Shown here: positions 44,805 through 55,610 of the stretch, piece by piece | Layout of the letters: each line of letters begins with the position of its first letter | Position numbering within the stretch: position 1 is the stretch's first letter | From: Symbiodinium natans | Lineage: Eukaryota; Sar; Dinophyceae; Suessiales; Symbiodiniaceae | NCBI GenBank assembly: GCA_905221605.1 | Contig: CAJNDS010000089.1 | Span: forward strand, 155,001-219,000 | Length of the DNA stretch: 64,000 bases | Direction of reading: 5' to 3' | Program-made: the position numbers and the translations under genes | Notes under the pieces: model-generated | Told to the model about the DNA's origin: nothing | The model's input: the letters and a program-made list of their open reading frames with translations, nothing else | Database searches by the model: none

Positions 44805-45003
44805 GTGTTGCACCAATCGGTGGGGCAGATAACGATGTCACCGATGCCGAAGCCACGTAACATCAGATGCAGGCTTGGACAAAGAGCATGCAACTACTGG
44901 TAGCCGCTGGTAGACTCAATTTGGAGGACCTTGGCGAGACGGGTATCGAGCCCAGTCCAGATGCCTGGCGCTCAGTCCGCGAAAGGCGAGTGTCACAGCG
45001 TCA

Positions 45004-45216
45004 ATGGGACTGGTCACTGGGCACACAGGCACACCGCAACAAAGCGCCCCTCAGGTCCGCAATCCCGAGCCCTTCCGTCGCAGAGATCGGTTCAAGCCGA
45101 AAGCAGGCAAGCATGTGCAAGCATGGGCAAGCATGGGCCGGTGCTTGTTGACTGATGGCTCGGGTGTTCAGGGCAAGTGCAGCCTGCGTTTCCAAGGATG
45201 CACAAGATGCTTCTGA
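45004..45216 (+). CDS. Possible 3' exon of the WW/PAM2 gene
   Basis: Within an open frame, SAPQVRNPEPFRRRDRFKPK followed by AGKH is basic and looks like coding sequence; an overlapping frame (GIEPSPDAWRSVRERRVSQR at 44940-45000) also has coding texture. The exon border and frame are unresolved. Immediate repeats GCAAGCATGTGCAAGCATGG lie at 45108-45140. Confidence 0.3.
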   Translation: MGLVTGHTGTPQQSAPQVRNPEPFRRRDRFKPKAGKHVQAWASMGRCLLTDGSGVQGKCSLRFQGCTRCF

Positions 45217-45529
45217 CGTCCTGCGGTCACCCTTGCAATACCGGCTCATGCCATGTAAGCATCAGGCTTTGGCCCGGTGGACCAGGGACATGAACCCATA
45301 CAGTAGCTCTGTTCGGCTCTGTCGAAGGAGGGCGACCATGTACGACATCTGATGACAACCGCTTAACCACCCCAGCTCGGAGTCAAGCAAATTTTAAGTT
45401 TCTCAACCTCAGATACACTCCGCCATGTACGCAAAGCACAAAGCCGAAGTGGGCAGTGGCCCAGAATCGACTTGACCTACTTTACTGTCTCAACATCACC
45501 AGAGGGCTCGCAAACGTGCGGTCAACTCC

Positions 45530-46092
45530 ATGGCCTCATGGTGGGCAGCCTCTCGCTGCCGCACGCGCTGGCTGCCTGTAGCTCTGGGACTTTGTGTCGG
45601 TATTCTCGTGGGGCTGCGACCGCGCCCAGGGGACGCTGAGGAGGCTTCCACTCCGCAAGCTACATGGCATAATTCCACTCGGCACTTATTCCTGCAGGTC
45701 TTAAAGCCATCCTGGATGATCCGTCACTACAAATTCAAGACTACATCCTTCAGTCCTCCAAAAGATCTAATGGCATTCGCCTGCGACAGCGAGCGTCATC
45801 CCGATTCCATTTGCTAATTGATGCTACAGATTCGGGGTATTTCGGGGTGCATGGGTCCCAGAGCACACCCCTTACCTGCAAGAGGGCCGGCTTTCGACTG
45901 CGCCTCGATCCCTCAAAGGCTGAGATCGAAGTACACAGACCACCGAATGTATTCCCAGGACGCAACATGTTCGAGATGTGCATTTTGCCAAACACTACGT
46001 GTGCATCTTCTTTTCTGCGTTTTCTAGCCGCCATTCAGAAGGAGATCCAGGACTTCAACCAAGACCTGGCAAGCCTCCGGTCTTCATCTTGA
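45530..46092 (+). CDS. Small membrane-anchored protein, two exons
   Basis: ATG 45530 opens MASWWAASRCRTRW then LPVALGLCVGILVGL, a basic N-terminus and one hydrophobic segment: a signal peptide or signal anchor. Exon 1 probably ends at 45623 (GC donor, phase 1), and exon 2 runs 45698-46092 to TGA. Exon 2 is the longest clean exon in the window, 130 codons: LKAILDDPSLQIQDYILQSS, then RFHLLIDATDSGYFGVHGSQ, FRLRLDPSKAEIEVHRPP, GRNMFEMCILPNTTCAS and a C-terminal helix KEIQDFNQDLASLRSSS. This gives about 160 residues with a soluble alpha/beta-like portion. The intron is 74 bases. No family recognised. Competing frames in exon 2 are shorter and low in coding texture. Confidence 0.65.
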
Positions 46093-46689
46093 AGCACAAC
46101 AGCAAGGTGCTTGTTTCCAGGAAGGCGTTCCCCCCTTGATGTAACCCCATTCTATCTACTAGTGAATCTACGTAGTGTTCAGTGACGTTCATCCTTTAGG
46201 CTTCGTTCTTGTTTCCCATGTTTACACATGCTCTGTTGAGCCAGACCTCACTGGCTGCAAGCCTGAGGCGCAATAGTACAGTGGTAGTGAAAAGCACCAA
46301 GTGCATCAAGTTGCTAAGTGCAGCGCCATCAGGCCGGAGGGACCTTCTCTCGCATGCTGCTCAAAGCAGTCTTCAAGAACCAAGCTGCTGCTCGGCCTTG
46401 CTACGGAACGCAAACAGACATTGCCAACTATTGCCAAAGGGCGCAGCGCGGATTGCTACCGCTTTGTGATGTCAGCCTTGCAGCACAAAGTTGAGGGGGT
46501 GGGGTCGTTCACAAGCTCCTGGTCTTCTGCCTTTTCTAAGTCAAGTCGCATATTGTCGTCAGCGGAAGACTGGCAAAAGACGAAAGACTTTCCACTGTAC
46601 ACTCTTCCCGTGAGCTCTGACACGGTTCTCTGTGGCTGCTCCTGACTTTCTGCTGTGGCAGTGCTGCTCAAGCTGTGCGTTCCTTGCCC

Positions 46690-47363
46690 AAGTCCGGCCA
46701 CGCCGCGTCAAACCTCCGTTGGGCATGGTGTTTGAACCCCACAACCCCAACGCATTACAAAGCCTGGAGTACGTAGCGTCGTGACACGAGTAAGATGAAC
46801 ATAGGCCCTGCAGGAAGGCAGACTGAACAACCATCACATGGTTTTCAGACTTGTTGGAGAACATGCGGTGGAGGGGTTTGGTACGGGTGGAGGGGAACGT
46901 GCGAAGGGAGATGCTCAAGACCATGGCCGCTGCACAGGAGTTCTTAATCATCGGCGATGACAGCCCCTTGCTTCCGAAGACCCGCAAGGTGGACTTTGTG
47001 GCAGTCCCTCGGCTAAGCGATGACGAACGCATGAAGCTATATGGGCCCTCCCGCGATCGGGAATGTCAGGGAATTATAACAGGGGACATGAGTTGCAAGA
47101 ATTCCAATTCAAGAAAGCATCCAGAGCGCTTGAATTGTCTTGAGGTCTTGATGCGGAATCCCTGTTCTTGGAACGTGGCTTGGGCCAATGAATGCCCGGC
47201 CAAGGCTGAGCTTCCTGAAAAGCCTGAAAAACAACTTTGGGAGCTAGTGGTAGCTGATGAAACTGGCCTGAACGCTCACGACTCAACAGCCTCCGCCCCT
47301 GGACATGCCTGGATCACTGTGTTCCCAGGCCATCTCAAAAGTCAAATGCCTCAGGAACTCTGA
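46690..47363 (+). CDS. Unidentified protein, at least two exons
   Basis: A first segment near 46690-46775 reads VRPRRVKPPLGMVFEPHNPN then ALQSLEY, closing at a GT donor (46776-46777). A second, from about 46846, has LKTMAAAQEFLIIGDDSPLL, PKTRKVDFVAVPRLSDDERM and KLYGPSRDRECQG, with a possible GA donor near 47072; the frame remains open to a stop at 47361 (LMRNPCSWNVAWANECPAK and so on). The first 70 residues of the second segment have the best coding texture. The protein looks soluble. No domain recognised. Long minus-strand frames over the same bases are shadows. Confidence 0.5.
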
Positions 47364-47921
47364 GAGAGGGAGAGAGGGGTGCTTCCTGCGAGTCAAAGGG
47401 TGCAGTTGAAGAAGAAGGGTTCTTCCATGCCGAAAGGCTGCAGATGTCCTTGGTGTATGCTCGAAGCAAGCATACGAGTCGCCAACGGAGTAGCCAAGTG
47501 TAGCCAGGCCTGACGTCAAAGCGAGCTCCTTGGTGTGGGTGCAGGTCGCTGCATCCATAGCCATAGGGTTTGGCAACACTCTAAGGGAAGTTACATGGCC
47601 TCTTAGTATGATCCCTTACCTCCTTCAAAAGCTTCTGAAGTATGGGCTCTTGGGCTGTATAGTATAGCGTATGTAAAGGGTGTATAAGGGGTGTTTCAGG
47701 CGTCCCCATTTAAGGGCCCATACTGAATGACCATGTACTGGTATCTACCCCAAGAAACACGACAACAACAACTGAAAAAAAACACATCTGATCATCGCAT
47801 TCGATCTATGTTTTTCTCTGATGTTGATGGAGATCGCACAGTTTGCTGACACTTGACCTGAAACCGGGCTTCAGCCAGAAAGGACAGTACTGATATGACG
47901 ATCTCAACACAGGGACTGGCT

Positions 47922-48012
47922 TCGCTCGGAGCCTTCTGCCAGGCTTTCGAGTTCCTCCGGCCAACTTTTGGCCCGAACCCGTTTCAACCCATGGGTCGCC
48001 AAGCTGCACGGT
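47922..48012 (+). CDS. Possible terminal exon
   Basis: The frame SLGAFCQAFEFLRPTFGPNP continues FQPMGRQAAR and stops at TAG. Texture is coding-like but the span is short and a minus-strand frame of 125 codons covers it. No family recognised. Confidence 0.3.
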
Positions 48013-49225
48013 AGCATCTTCTGATGTCCTTGGCTTCCCAGAGGTTTGGGTCTTCTTGGATACTCGTGCTGCGTGCCCTTTAATTCTGCGCTAAGCCCAT
48101 CATCGGAGCTGCGGCCAACAAAGACCTGGATAGGTGAAATAGGTGGAATGGGCCTGCTTATGCATCTCTTTGAAAGTCGGGGCCTTTTCGGGTCTACACC
48201 TGCAGCGCTTGAAAGGTGTGGTCTGAGTTCGCTACAGCAGAGTGAGGGTGTGTCAGAGCGCAAGTCTTCGGAGACCAACAACTACGGCGCGTAACTACGG
48301 GCTGGTCTGAACCGTAACAGGGTGGGTACCATGTGGCACACACATCACGATGTCTTCCCTTTGCTCCTCAAGACATTAGACGTTCCACTCAAAAGAATTT
48401 CCGTGTGTGTGTGTGCAAAGACAAGAGAACTTTCATGGACTGCACATTTCGTGTTCAGGATATCTCGAACGACACACCACGCAGCAGGACGGAATCGGTA
48501 TGAAGTTGCTTGTTGTTCTGGCTGACAGTCTGCTTGCATGATCAGCGATTGCAGGAGCTTAAAGACTGGGTATTGAACTCACGGTCCCCAGATGGGATTG
48601 GGGTGCTCAGCTACTATCTGTGGCAATCGATGTTGCTTCGGCTGCAAGGCTGTCAGTGTTGCTCAGCACGTTCATATGTGGACGGGAAGTGTGTGACTTT
48701 CGGGCAAATGGACCGAGCAAACGTAGAAATCTGTTTATTGTAGCGCAGCACGATGCTTCCAAAGCCATGTCTGGCGTACTGGTGGTAGTTTTGTAGGAAA
48801 GGCACCACCGACAATAGTATCAAGACACTGAGAGAAGGAGAAGCGACAAGTGACACGTGAGACACATGCGTCTGCAGCTTCGGGATAGAACGGAGAACGG
48901 ACAGTAGGTCGGGTAGGCTTGCCCACCAACGGCCACATGATGCGAAATCTATAACAAGGGGCTGCCAGTCAGTCAAGCACTGGTGAAGTTCTATCGCAAG
49001 GAGACGAGATTGGTCATATCGAGCGTGCGCTTGAACTAAGATTCGCGCCAGAGTGCCACTTATGGCACAAGAGGCTGTCGCAGGGGAAGCAGCCATTTGA
49101 AGGCGCAACGCCTCAGAGGTGCAATGACACTGTGGCTCGGCCTGGCTGGAGATTCTTGAATGGAAAAGGCAGGGACAAGGCTGTTGGTATATGGATTCAA
49201 TCGTGCTGGTTTGTGCTCACCCAAG

Positions 49226-49680
49226 GCTCGAATTCGCGAGGACCTTGCCGCTGCTGACCCACGACAACTGGCGAGCCTCGGCAAATGAGCCTTAACTTTC
49301 AAGTGTTCAGGGCAGCCTCTTCTGACAGCTTGTGATCGTGATTTGCTGCTCAGGCACTGCTGGATCTTTCAGGAGACCCTGATGGAAGACATGCGGCAAT
49401 GCTTTCAGGCTTTCGAAGCCCAGCATGCAGAACGATTTTCCAAATGCCAGTCGAGCTAACTGAGCGAACCCGATGCCAGAAATCAGAAATTTGGAGAAAG
49501 TCAACCCCAAGAACCCTACGACCTCTTTCAAAAGCTTGCCTTATCTTGCCTTGATGGCATGGAGCCTGAGCCCAGGAAGAAATTCTCTCCAGGGAGGTGA
49601 TCGACTGGGACCTCTTCAACTCTGCCGCTGCCAATCAAAGTGGGGAGGCGGCTCGACTCAAGAGGCAGTGACTGCTGCCC
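49226..49680 (+). CDS. Unidentified helical protein exons
   Basis: 49226-49270 reads ARIREDLAAADPRQL (GC donor at 49271) and joins in phase 0 to 49373 onward, ETLMEDMRQCFQAFEAQHAE then RFSKCQ. A third piece around 49500-49545 reads EPYDLFQKL. Removing 38 bases (49546-49583, GC to AG) continues as EEILSREVIDWDLFNSAAAN then QSGEAARLKRQ to a stop. The pieces are amphipathic and Glu/Gln-rich. The 38-base intron is unusually short, so a frameshift is the alternative. No family recognised. Confidence 0.5.
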
Positions 49681-49816
49681 CTTTGGTGGCCCAAACCGCT
49701 CCCTTTTGCTTTGTATTCCAGTTAATTAAAGTCTTCATGTACAAGGCAATCTACCAAGCCACAGAAGCCATAGAAGCCATGTTCTGTTTTGTGGACATGA
49801 ACCGAGTTTGCCTGAG

Positions 49817-49876
49817 GCGCTCTTCTTCGAGCGTGCCTGGAGCGTGGCGCGCTGGGCGGCACCATCGCTTCAGATC
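49817..49876 (+). CDS. Possible exon, aromatic
   Basis: AG at 49815-49816, then ALFFERAWSVARWAAPSLQ. Coding texture only. It may continue the gene of the helical exons upstream or start another. Confidence 0.35.
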
Positions 49877-49973
49877 AGACGGCACAAGCCATGTGACCTG
49901 GCATGTGGTTCGCTACTATCACAGTTAGAAGAGAGGTGCAGGTGAAGAGCCAGGCAAATTCTGCACATGCGCA

Positions 49974-49990
49974 CCCCCCCCCCCCCCCCC
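49974..49990. repeat. C17 homopolymer
   Basis: Uninterrupted 17 C; minus-strand Gly runs over it are artefacts. Confidence 0.95.
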
Positions 49991-50243
49991 ACCTTGCAAC
50001 CTGCAAGTCGGCTTGTCTATGCTTGGATCTGGTAAGGTGCCGAGCACTTCCGTGACCCTGCAATGATCAGAATCGTGCGCGAAGCAGATCCATACCTTTT
50101 CGAGAAGTTCGGATACAGTCACTGCTGTATCCCAAGTTCGCACAGAATTTGGTAGTTGGATGCATTTGGATCGGCTCTTGAAGCTTGTGAAGTGCCAGCA
50201 GCAGCACATGGTGCAGTTGCAGGTCTGACTAAGACTAAGACTC

Positions 50244-51120
50244 TTGGCAGAGAGGGTGGACACTACGCGAGCGAATGGTGGGAGGCGTGAGCCTTCGACG
50301 GTACGAGCACTGCCAGCACCCAGCGAAGCAGCTGCTTTGTCCGACAACGCCAGCCAAGTGCGGATGCACTCAGACTCTGTTCAAGGACGTGTGGCACTGC
50401 AGTTCAGAAGAGGTTCAGTCATGAATGACGACGTCATGGTTCGTGCAAAATCATGCATAACGTTGGAGCCTGCAGAATGACGGGCGCCTTCCAAAACACG
50501 CAGCTTCAGCAAAGCTGAGCACAAAGCTACAAAGCTGTAATCAAGAGAAGGTGATCATCAAGAGAAAGAGTTGTCACCAGTTGACTCTGAAGGGGAAAAT
50601 GAACGCAAGCAAAAAATGCGTGAGGTCTCACCTATCAATCCACCTCAGGCACAAGGATAGCTTCGAAGATTCGGCTGCACTCCTCCAATGCAGCACTGAA
50701 GACCTTCAATCCCTGATTCGTAGACCTCCCCAACAAAGCTGTGTCGTTGCAACTGATGCCTCAAAGCTCCCATTGTGCAGGTGTCTCTAAAGTTCCACCG
50801 CCTCCTCCGCCGCCCCCGGAGTGGAACTCAGCTTGAACCCTTTGTCGAAAGCGTTCGCCTTTCGAATCTCAGCATGTCTCAGACGACATGCACTGACCAA
50901 TAAGGCCCTGGAGGCATGGAGACCCACTGAGCGTTTCACGGAGGCCTTTGCAATCTTCAACCCCAAGTGATCCCTTGCAAACAATTTTTGGGGTGACGGG
51001 GTGCCTGTGGCATACGAGTGCAAGCAGTCTAGCGGGCAGCGAGAGAGGGTTGTGGCTTCCCTGGTGCAGGACCATGCTCCTCCAGGCTTTTAAGGCAGAG
51101 AGTCGTATTGCCGCCAAGCT
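50244..51120 (+). CDS. Cluster of unidentified exons
   Basis: Four coding-like pieces on one strand. 50280-50480: EPSTVRALPAPSEAAALSDN, then SVMNDDVMVRAKSC. 50561 to about 50650: EKELSPVDSEGENERKQKMR, then EVSPINPPQ. 50781-50830: VSKVPPPPPPPPEWNSA, a polyproline stretch of the kind bound by profilin, WW or SH3 domains. About 50985-51117: NFWGDGVPVAYECKQSSGQR then ERVVASLVQDHAPPGF and TAA. Phases between them were not solved. Disordered and Pro-rich composition suggests a scaffold or signalling protein, but no catalytic domain is visible. Confidence 0.45.
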
Positions 51121-51959
51121 TGGGACGGTCGGGGCGCGTTTCTGCATGACAGCAATGGCCTTCCACAGATGTTATGCTGGAGTTGGTAGTTAGGCACAGC
51201 CTAATGCAGCGTCGCAGCTGCGAGTGCTTTGGGAGGCCTTCACAATCACCTGCGACGGATTCACCGGTAGATCCGCCGGACAATGGCAATCATTTCAAAT
51301 CAAAGCAGGCTAGGCTCTAGGCCTGTCTAGTGAAGAGGTTCCTTGTGGTTGTCTTTGGTGCCGGTGTCCGAAGTCGACAGTTTTCACCATTATGTGGCCC
51401 GCGTGTGTAACGCACGACAGCAGGCTGCTTCAGCAACGCAATGCTTTGCTGTGTGTTGCAAGACCTGTGGGTCAGTAGCCTCTTAATGGAAGTTTTGCAG
51501 GATTGCGACAACTCGATCAGCAGCATACGTGCTCTTTCCATGTTCACACTTCAGAGTCATAAGCCATTATAGTCATAGCTAGCCGCTAGCAGGCTCAGCC
51601 CAGGACCCAGGATCACCTCGTGGCTGCAGCCAGCCGTGAGGCAAAACACAGCAGGAGTTCGGGGCAGTTCGGGCCCAGACGCCAAATTGACTCTTTTGAG
51701 CCTGAGCATGCAACTCCTAAGCGTTGCTCAAAGATTTCGAGTAACTTGACAGTTCTGAGAAGAGTGGTTCTACAGTGTTCTGCACGGGTACCTCTAATGT
51801 GTTACGACCAATTAGATCTGTTGAGGGAGGGCCTTAGGGCCCTAGAGTGTGGTCCACGAAGCTCCAGACGGCTGCGCGCTTCGGGAGTTTAGTAAGTTTA
51901 TCAGGATACCGCAATGCTGCAACCTGATGCATCTAAGATTCAGGGGCACGCGGCCACCT

Positions 51960-52268
51960 TCAACCGATTCCCTCTGGCTTTTGGACTCGGCTTTAGGGGG
52001 CGGCCAAAAAAGGAGAGAGCTCGCTTCGAAGTTTCGAAGGCCTGTGCAGGAGCTGACGGTTCGAGGGCAGAACGAGCCAGTGCCTTTTTTTTCAACTCTC
52101 GCACTTCTCGTAAGCTACGCAGCACAGGCCATAGCTTCAGGCAAAGATGTATTTCTGGAGTGTGCAGGCTTCGGCTTCAGCGCATACTTCGCCCAAGCAA
52201 GAATGAGAGGGAAGGCGTGGAGCTTGGGTGTGAGCGGAGCTTCGGCGTGCGGCCGATGTTTTTTCTAG
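51960..52268 (+). CDS. Possible exon or run-on frame
   Basis: The 139-codon frame that ends here includes FFSTLALLVSYAAQAIASGK then DVFLECAGFGFSAYFAQARM, a hydrophobic segment followed by mixed sequence. A second long frame overlaps in another phase. I cannot decide which, if either, is coding. Confidence 0.3.
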   Translation, partial: STDSLWLLDSALGGGQKRRELASKFRRPVQELTVRGQNEPVPFFSTLALLVSYAAQAIASGKDVFLECAGFGFSAYFAQARMRGKAWSLGVSGASACGRCFF

Positions 52269-52341
52269 TTCTTATTTCGTAGGTCGGTAGGGCGTCTCTG
52301 CAGAGATTCCACAGAGGACTCAGAGGACTGTTGTGCTCCGA

Positions 52342-52494
52342 ATGGCTCAGGCTGTGACGCTGGTTCTCTTCGCGTCGATGTGCTGCTTTATCGTCGGCAT
52401 TGCTCGGGTCCCAGAAAGGGGTCCCAGGAGTCCAAGATCGGTCATGCGAACTCAGTGGGTCTGGACCCTTCCTTCCCAGCTTTGTACCTCTTAA
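52342..52494 (+). CDS. Possible N-terminal exon with signal peptide
   Basis: ATG 52342 opens MAQAVTLVLFASMCCFIVGI, a good signal peptide or anchor, then ARVPERGPRSPRS and on to a stop at 52492. Either a 50-residue small protein or a first exon. The following DNA becomes AT-rich and shows no continuing exon. Confidence 0.35.
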   Translation: MAQAVTLVLFASMCCFIVGIARVPERGPRSPRSVMRTQWVWTLPSQLCTS

Positions 52495-52559
52495 AGCAAC
52501 ATCTTGCAACATCTTGTCACCTTGCAGACCACCTTGTGGGCGAGGCTGTTGTCAAATCT

Positions 52560-53260
52560 AGTCAATAGGAGCCGCCTGGACGGGAGGGAAACGAAGGGGT
52601 GAAATGAAACACACAACAAGAAACGAGGAAGGTGGAACTTTGAAATCTTCTACGGCTGCGATGATCGAAAAATGGACCAAGAAGCAACAAGAAACGGGAG
52701 TGATGGAATTTAAGGTAATGACTCGGCTTTTAAAACACAAGAAACAAGAGGGAAGTGGAAAAACCAGTTGTTTCCAAGTCCGGAAAGAAACACAAGAACT
52801 AAAACGAGAAATGATGGACTACTTTTTCTTGCACGCGACGCCCAAGGTTTTTTTCTGGAGGAATCGCACGTGTTCTTCAGCGAGCGCTAGCAAGCAGAAA
52901 CCGAAGTCAATTTGAGATGTTGTTGAGATCAACCTCTTTAATTGCTCTAAATGTCAATATCATGAACGGTTCGAATTATCTGGCTTTGTCAGAAATACTT
53001 TAATGTGAAAGTCTGTACAATAGTAAATTGCGAGTTGTTCGTTAAATCTGCAATCTTGTTCTGCAGAAGCAGCCAATCCAAGATCCATTTGGCAAAAAAC
53101 TCTGCTAGCAATATCTTACATACAAGCCTGGCGACGCCTGTGCAGCATGTGGCCGCGACTCCAGCTTGCGCCCCAAAAAAGGCGAAAGACCGACATGAGC
53201 CAAACCTTTTTTGCCTCCAGATTTTTCTACCCTTCCTCAGCACGACATGACATGAATGTT
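52560..53260. other. AT-rich island
   Basis: By eye this 700-base stretch is clearly poorer in G+C than its surroundings and rich in AAG, AAA and TTT words. Its only sizeable frame is 52604-52915. No terminal repeats or target-site duplications were seen. Confidence 0.5.
52604..52915 (+). CDS. Lys/Glu-rich 103-residue frame in the AT-rich island
   Basis: ATG 52604 to a TGA at 52913. MKHTTRNEEGGTLKSSTAAM continues IEKWTKKQQETGVMEFKVMT, later VRKETQELKREMMDYFFLH. It is uninterrupted and strongly basic/acidic, with A-rich codons unlike the GC-ending codons of neighbouring exons. It may be an intronless acquired gene or a chance purine-rich frame. No family recognised. Confidence 0.4.
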   Translation: MKHTTRNEEGGTLKSSTAAMIEKWTKKQQETGVMEFKVMTRLLKHKKQEGSGKTSCFQVRKETQELKREMMDYFFLHATPKVFFWRNRTCSSASASKQKPKSI

Positions 53261-53528
53261 ACACCGTCCGGCAAAGGAGCTACAGGACAGTTCCGTAGTT
53301 GACGTGTCACGACCACTGCACTCAGAGTGGAATCATATGATGCAGATCATGCAGCTCGAGGCTTTGTTTTTCTGGCCAGTGGCGCCACGGCCGGAGCCAA
53401 CCTCACCAAGGCCACCCGTGCATAGCGCATTGAACCCCTGTTGGCCCCTTTGAGCCTGCTTTTGACACTTGAGCAATTCTTTGTGACTTCCTCAGGCACA
53501 GCTTTGGCTTCTTTCGGCACAGCGCTGC

Positions 53529-53804
53529 TTGGGCCGGTCCCACCAAGGAGGGCCTGATGTGAGCTTTTGTCGAGCTGGCGGTTGCATGCGTTTGCCTTCA
53601 GCCGGACTCAGCCCGCTTTGTTCCACGTCAGGCCCTGCGCCACTTGAGATTACGAGGGCCGCAGAGGCGGCTCGGCGCCCGGCGTGCGTGGCGTTGTCTT
53701 TACACCTCAGAAAGCGAGAGTACAAGGCGGTACGCGTGCCGACATGCAGAAAGCATGAGGTTGCGGCTTACAGGTTCAGGACAAGTCTCAGAATACAACG
53801 TTGA
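53529..53804 (+). CDS. Low-support open frame
   Basis: A 91-codon frame; the part LEITRAAEAARRPACVALSL then HLRKREYKAV has some coding texture. An overlapping second frame and a minus-strand frame compete. No motif. Confidence 0.25.
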   Translation: MGRSHQGGPDVSFCRAGGCMRLPSAGLSPLCSTSGPAPLEITRAAEAARRPACVALSLHLRKREYKAVRVPTCRKHEVAAYRFRTSLRIQR

Positions 53805-54384
53805 ATGCAAGAACCCCTTGCGGTTTCCGCAGTCTTCTGTTCTGAGCCACAGGCAAAGCAAGCACACGACAGAACCTCTTCCTTTGTTTGTAGCACATGG
53901 GACCCCCAGACAGAAACCCTACCTTAGCAACAGCCCAAAACCTTCCTGAGCCCTAAATACTACTCAAACCGAAACTTTTGCATTAACCTCGAACTCCTAT
54001 GAAAGATCCTGCACCTTCCAAATGCTATGGCCGATGAGAGCCGGCGACGCGGGATCTCGGCATTGCTGGATGAGGCCTAGCGCCAAGCCTGGGGCTCATG
54101 TAGGGTTTCCCGAATACCCTTTTTTCGGGGGCTCCCTTCGTACTGATTGGAGTATTTTGGGGGTATACAGGGGGCACCCTTAGTTGGGAAGTACCCATAT
54201 CTGGTGTAGAGTTTTGTGGGCAAGAGGCTTTGCTAGATCCAAGGCCCAATGTCTTGGATTGTCAGGTAGCAAGGCGGTACTGTATGAGTCCTTGTGGATG
54301 TGAGCCAGGCAAAACACGCTGATTCGAGAGGGTTGGCCTTGTTGGAGGCTCCGTGCGCAACTTTCAACTGCCATGCAAAAAGAT

Positions 54385-54390
54385 AGATAA

Positions 54391-54423
<33 letters not shown>

Positions 54424-54454
54424 CATATATATACATTTATATATATATATATAG
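54385..54454. repeat. (AT)n / TATACATATAT microsatellite
   Basis: About 70 bases of AT dinucleotides with occasional GT and AC. It abuts the 3' end of the minus-strand relic, whose frame runs into it as a Tyr/Ile tail. Confidence 0.9.
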
Positions 54455-55085
54455 CAAGTTTATCAACCCTGGTAAGGTGTAAGGACAGTCCAGCCCACTG
54501 GGATTCCAGCCTGTCGGGCAAATCCCGGCACAGCGTAGGCACAAGGCTTTCAATCTCAATTGGAAACCCAAGCCGCCCAAGCAAATTACGCACCCGATCT
54601 GCAGAGTCAAGACGAATACGACTTGGGATTCTGAAGGAACTGATCTGGCAGGAGCTGTTGGCGGCCTTGGCGAAACGAGACGCCCCAGGCCTCTCACGTC
54701 CGTAAAGGTAGAGCACACCTTGCTGCGTGAGTCTGGGCATGTCCAAACAAGCATCTCCTGGAGACTCAACACACAACACAGGCCTCTCCGACATGAACCG
54801 CCACCGTGTAGCGGCCGAGGCTGGAACATTAGCTCTCTTGGCCAACTGTTTCTATTTTCGGGCACATCTCCGACTGCACGGACTCGTCCTCCTAGGACAT
54901 TGAACCCGTGCTGGAGTTGCTGCATGAGGCCCATGCAGAGATCCGCACGACTTGCAAGGGCTGTAGAGGGCTCATTCGGGCCTTGAGAACAGTCCAACCT
55001 TTTATCAACTCCCTTCAACTTTCAAGTCCGGCATCCTCCGAGTACGACCTGCAAGCTCTGCATCAAAAAGTGAGCCATTACAGGT
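54455..55085 (-). pseudogene. Frame-broken coding relic
   Basis: Reading the minus strand downward: ELAGRTRRMPDLKVEG around 55070-55020; then, in a different frame, KGVDKRLDCSQGPNEPSTAL and MQQLQHGFNVLGGRVRAVGD to about 54848; then a third frame with SERPVLCVESPGDACLDMPR, LTQQGVLYLYGRERPGASRF, RIRLDSADRVRNLLGRLGFP and SLVPTLCRDLPDRLESQWAG, running into the AT microsatellite near 54455. The frame changes happen without room for introns of usual size. The 130-codon third segment is uninterrupted, unlike the short exons elsewhere. This fits a retrocopied or transposed gene that has decayed. No family recognised; short introns remain possible. Confidence 0.5.
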
Positions 55086-55568
55086 AGCTCATGCCAGTGG
55101 AGGGGCTGCGGCCGCCCTGCACAGCGCAGCACGGAGCCAGGCAGAGGGAGGCCCTCAGGGTTTGGGATCTGCACTGCTTTTTACGGTTTCCGCAGCGAGC
55201 GGCGAGATTGACTAGTTCATCATCAGTTACTTTCAAGTTCTTTTTTGCACATTCGAGCCACCCAAAGATCTCAAGATTTCAACGGGGCGTTGGACGTGGG
55301 CAGTCTAAGTGTTTCTACGAAGACGACCGATTGACGCAAGAAAGCATCATGTATTGGAGGAAACAGCTCTGTTTGCGAGCGCCCTGTCTACAAGCGCGGC
55401 GCATGTAAGACTTTGCTGGTCGCTACCTTGCACATCCCACTGTCCTTCGTTTCCACGCTCAGCAAAATACTGTTGCTTGCTTTCGTCGTCGCCTACTTAA
55501 GTTCTGTTATGCATCGTTTCGGTTCAGTTCGTTTCTGCATATCTCTGTTACTACCAAACCCCACACAT

Positions 55569-55610
55569 ATAGATGATATATGTATATGATATATATATAT
55601 ATATATACGC
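55569..55610. repeat. AT-rich dinucleotide repeat
   Basis: TATAGATGATATATGTATATG followed by about nine AT units. Confidence 0.85.

Noticed and set aside
46559-47032. 157-codon minus-strand frame
   Set aside because: The plus-strand frame over the same bases has better coding texture and agrees with neighbours' strand.
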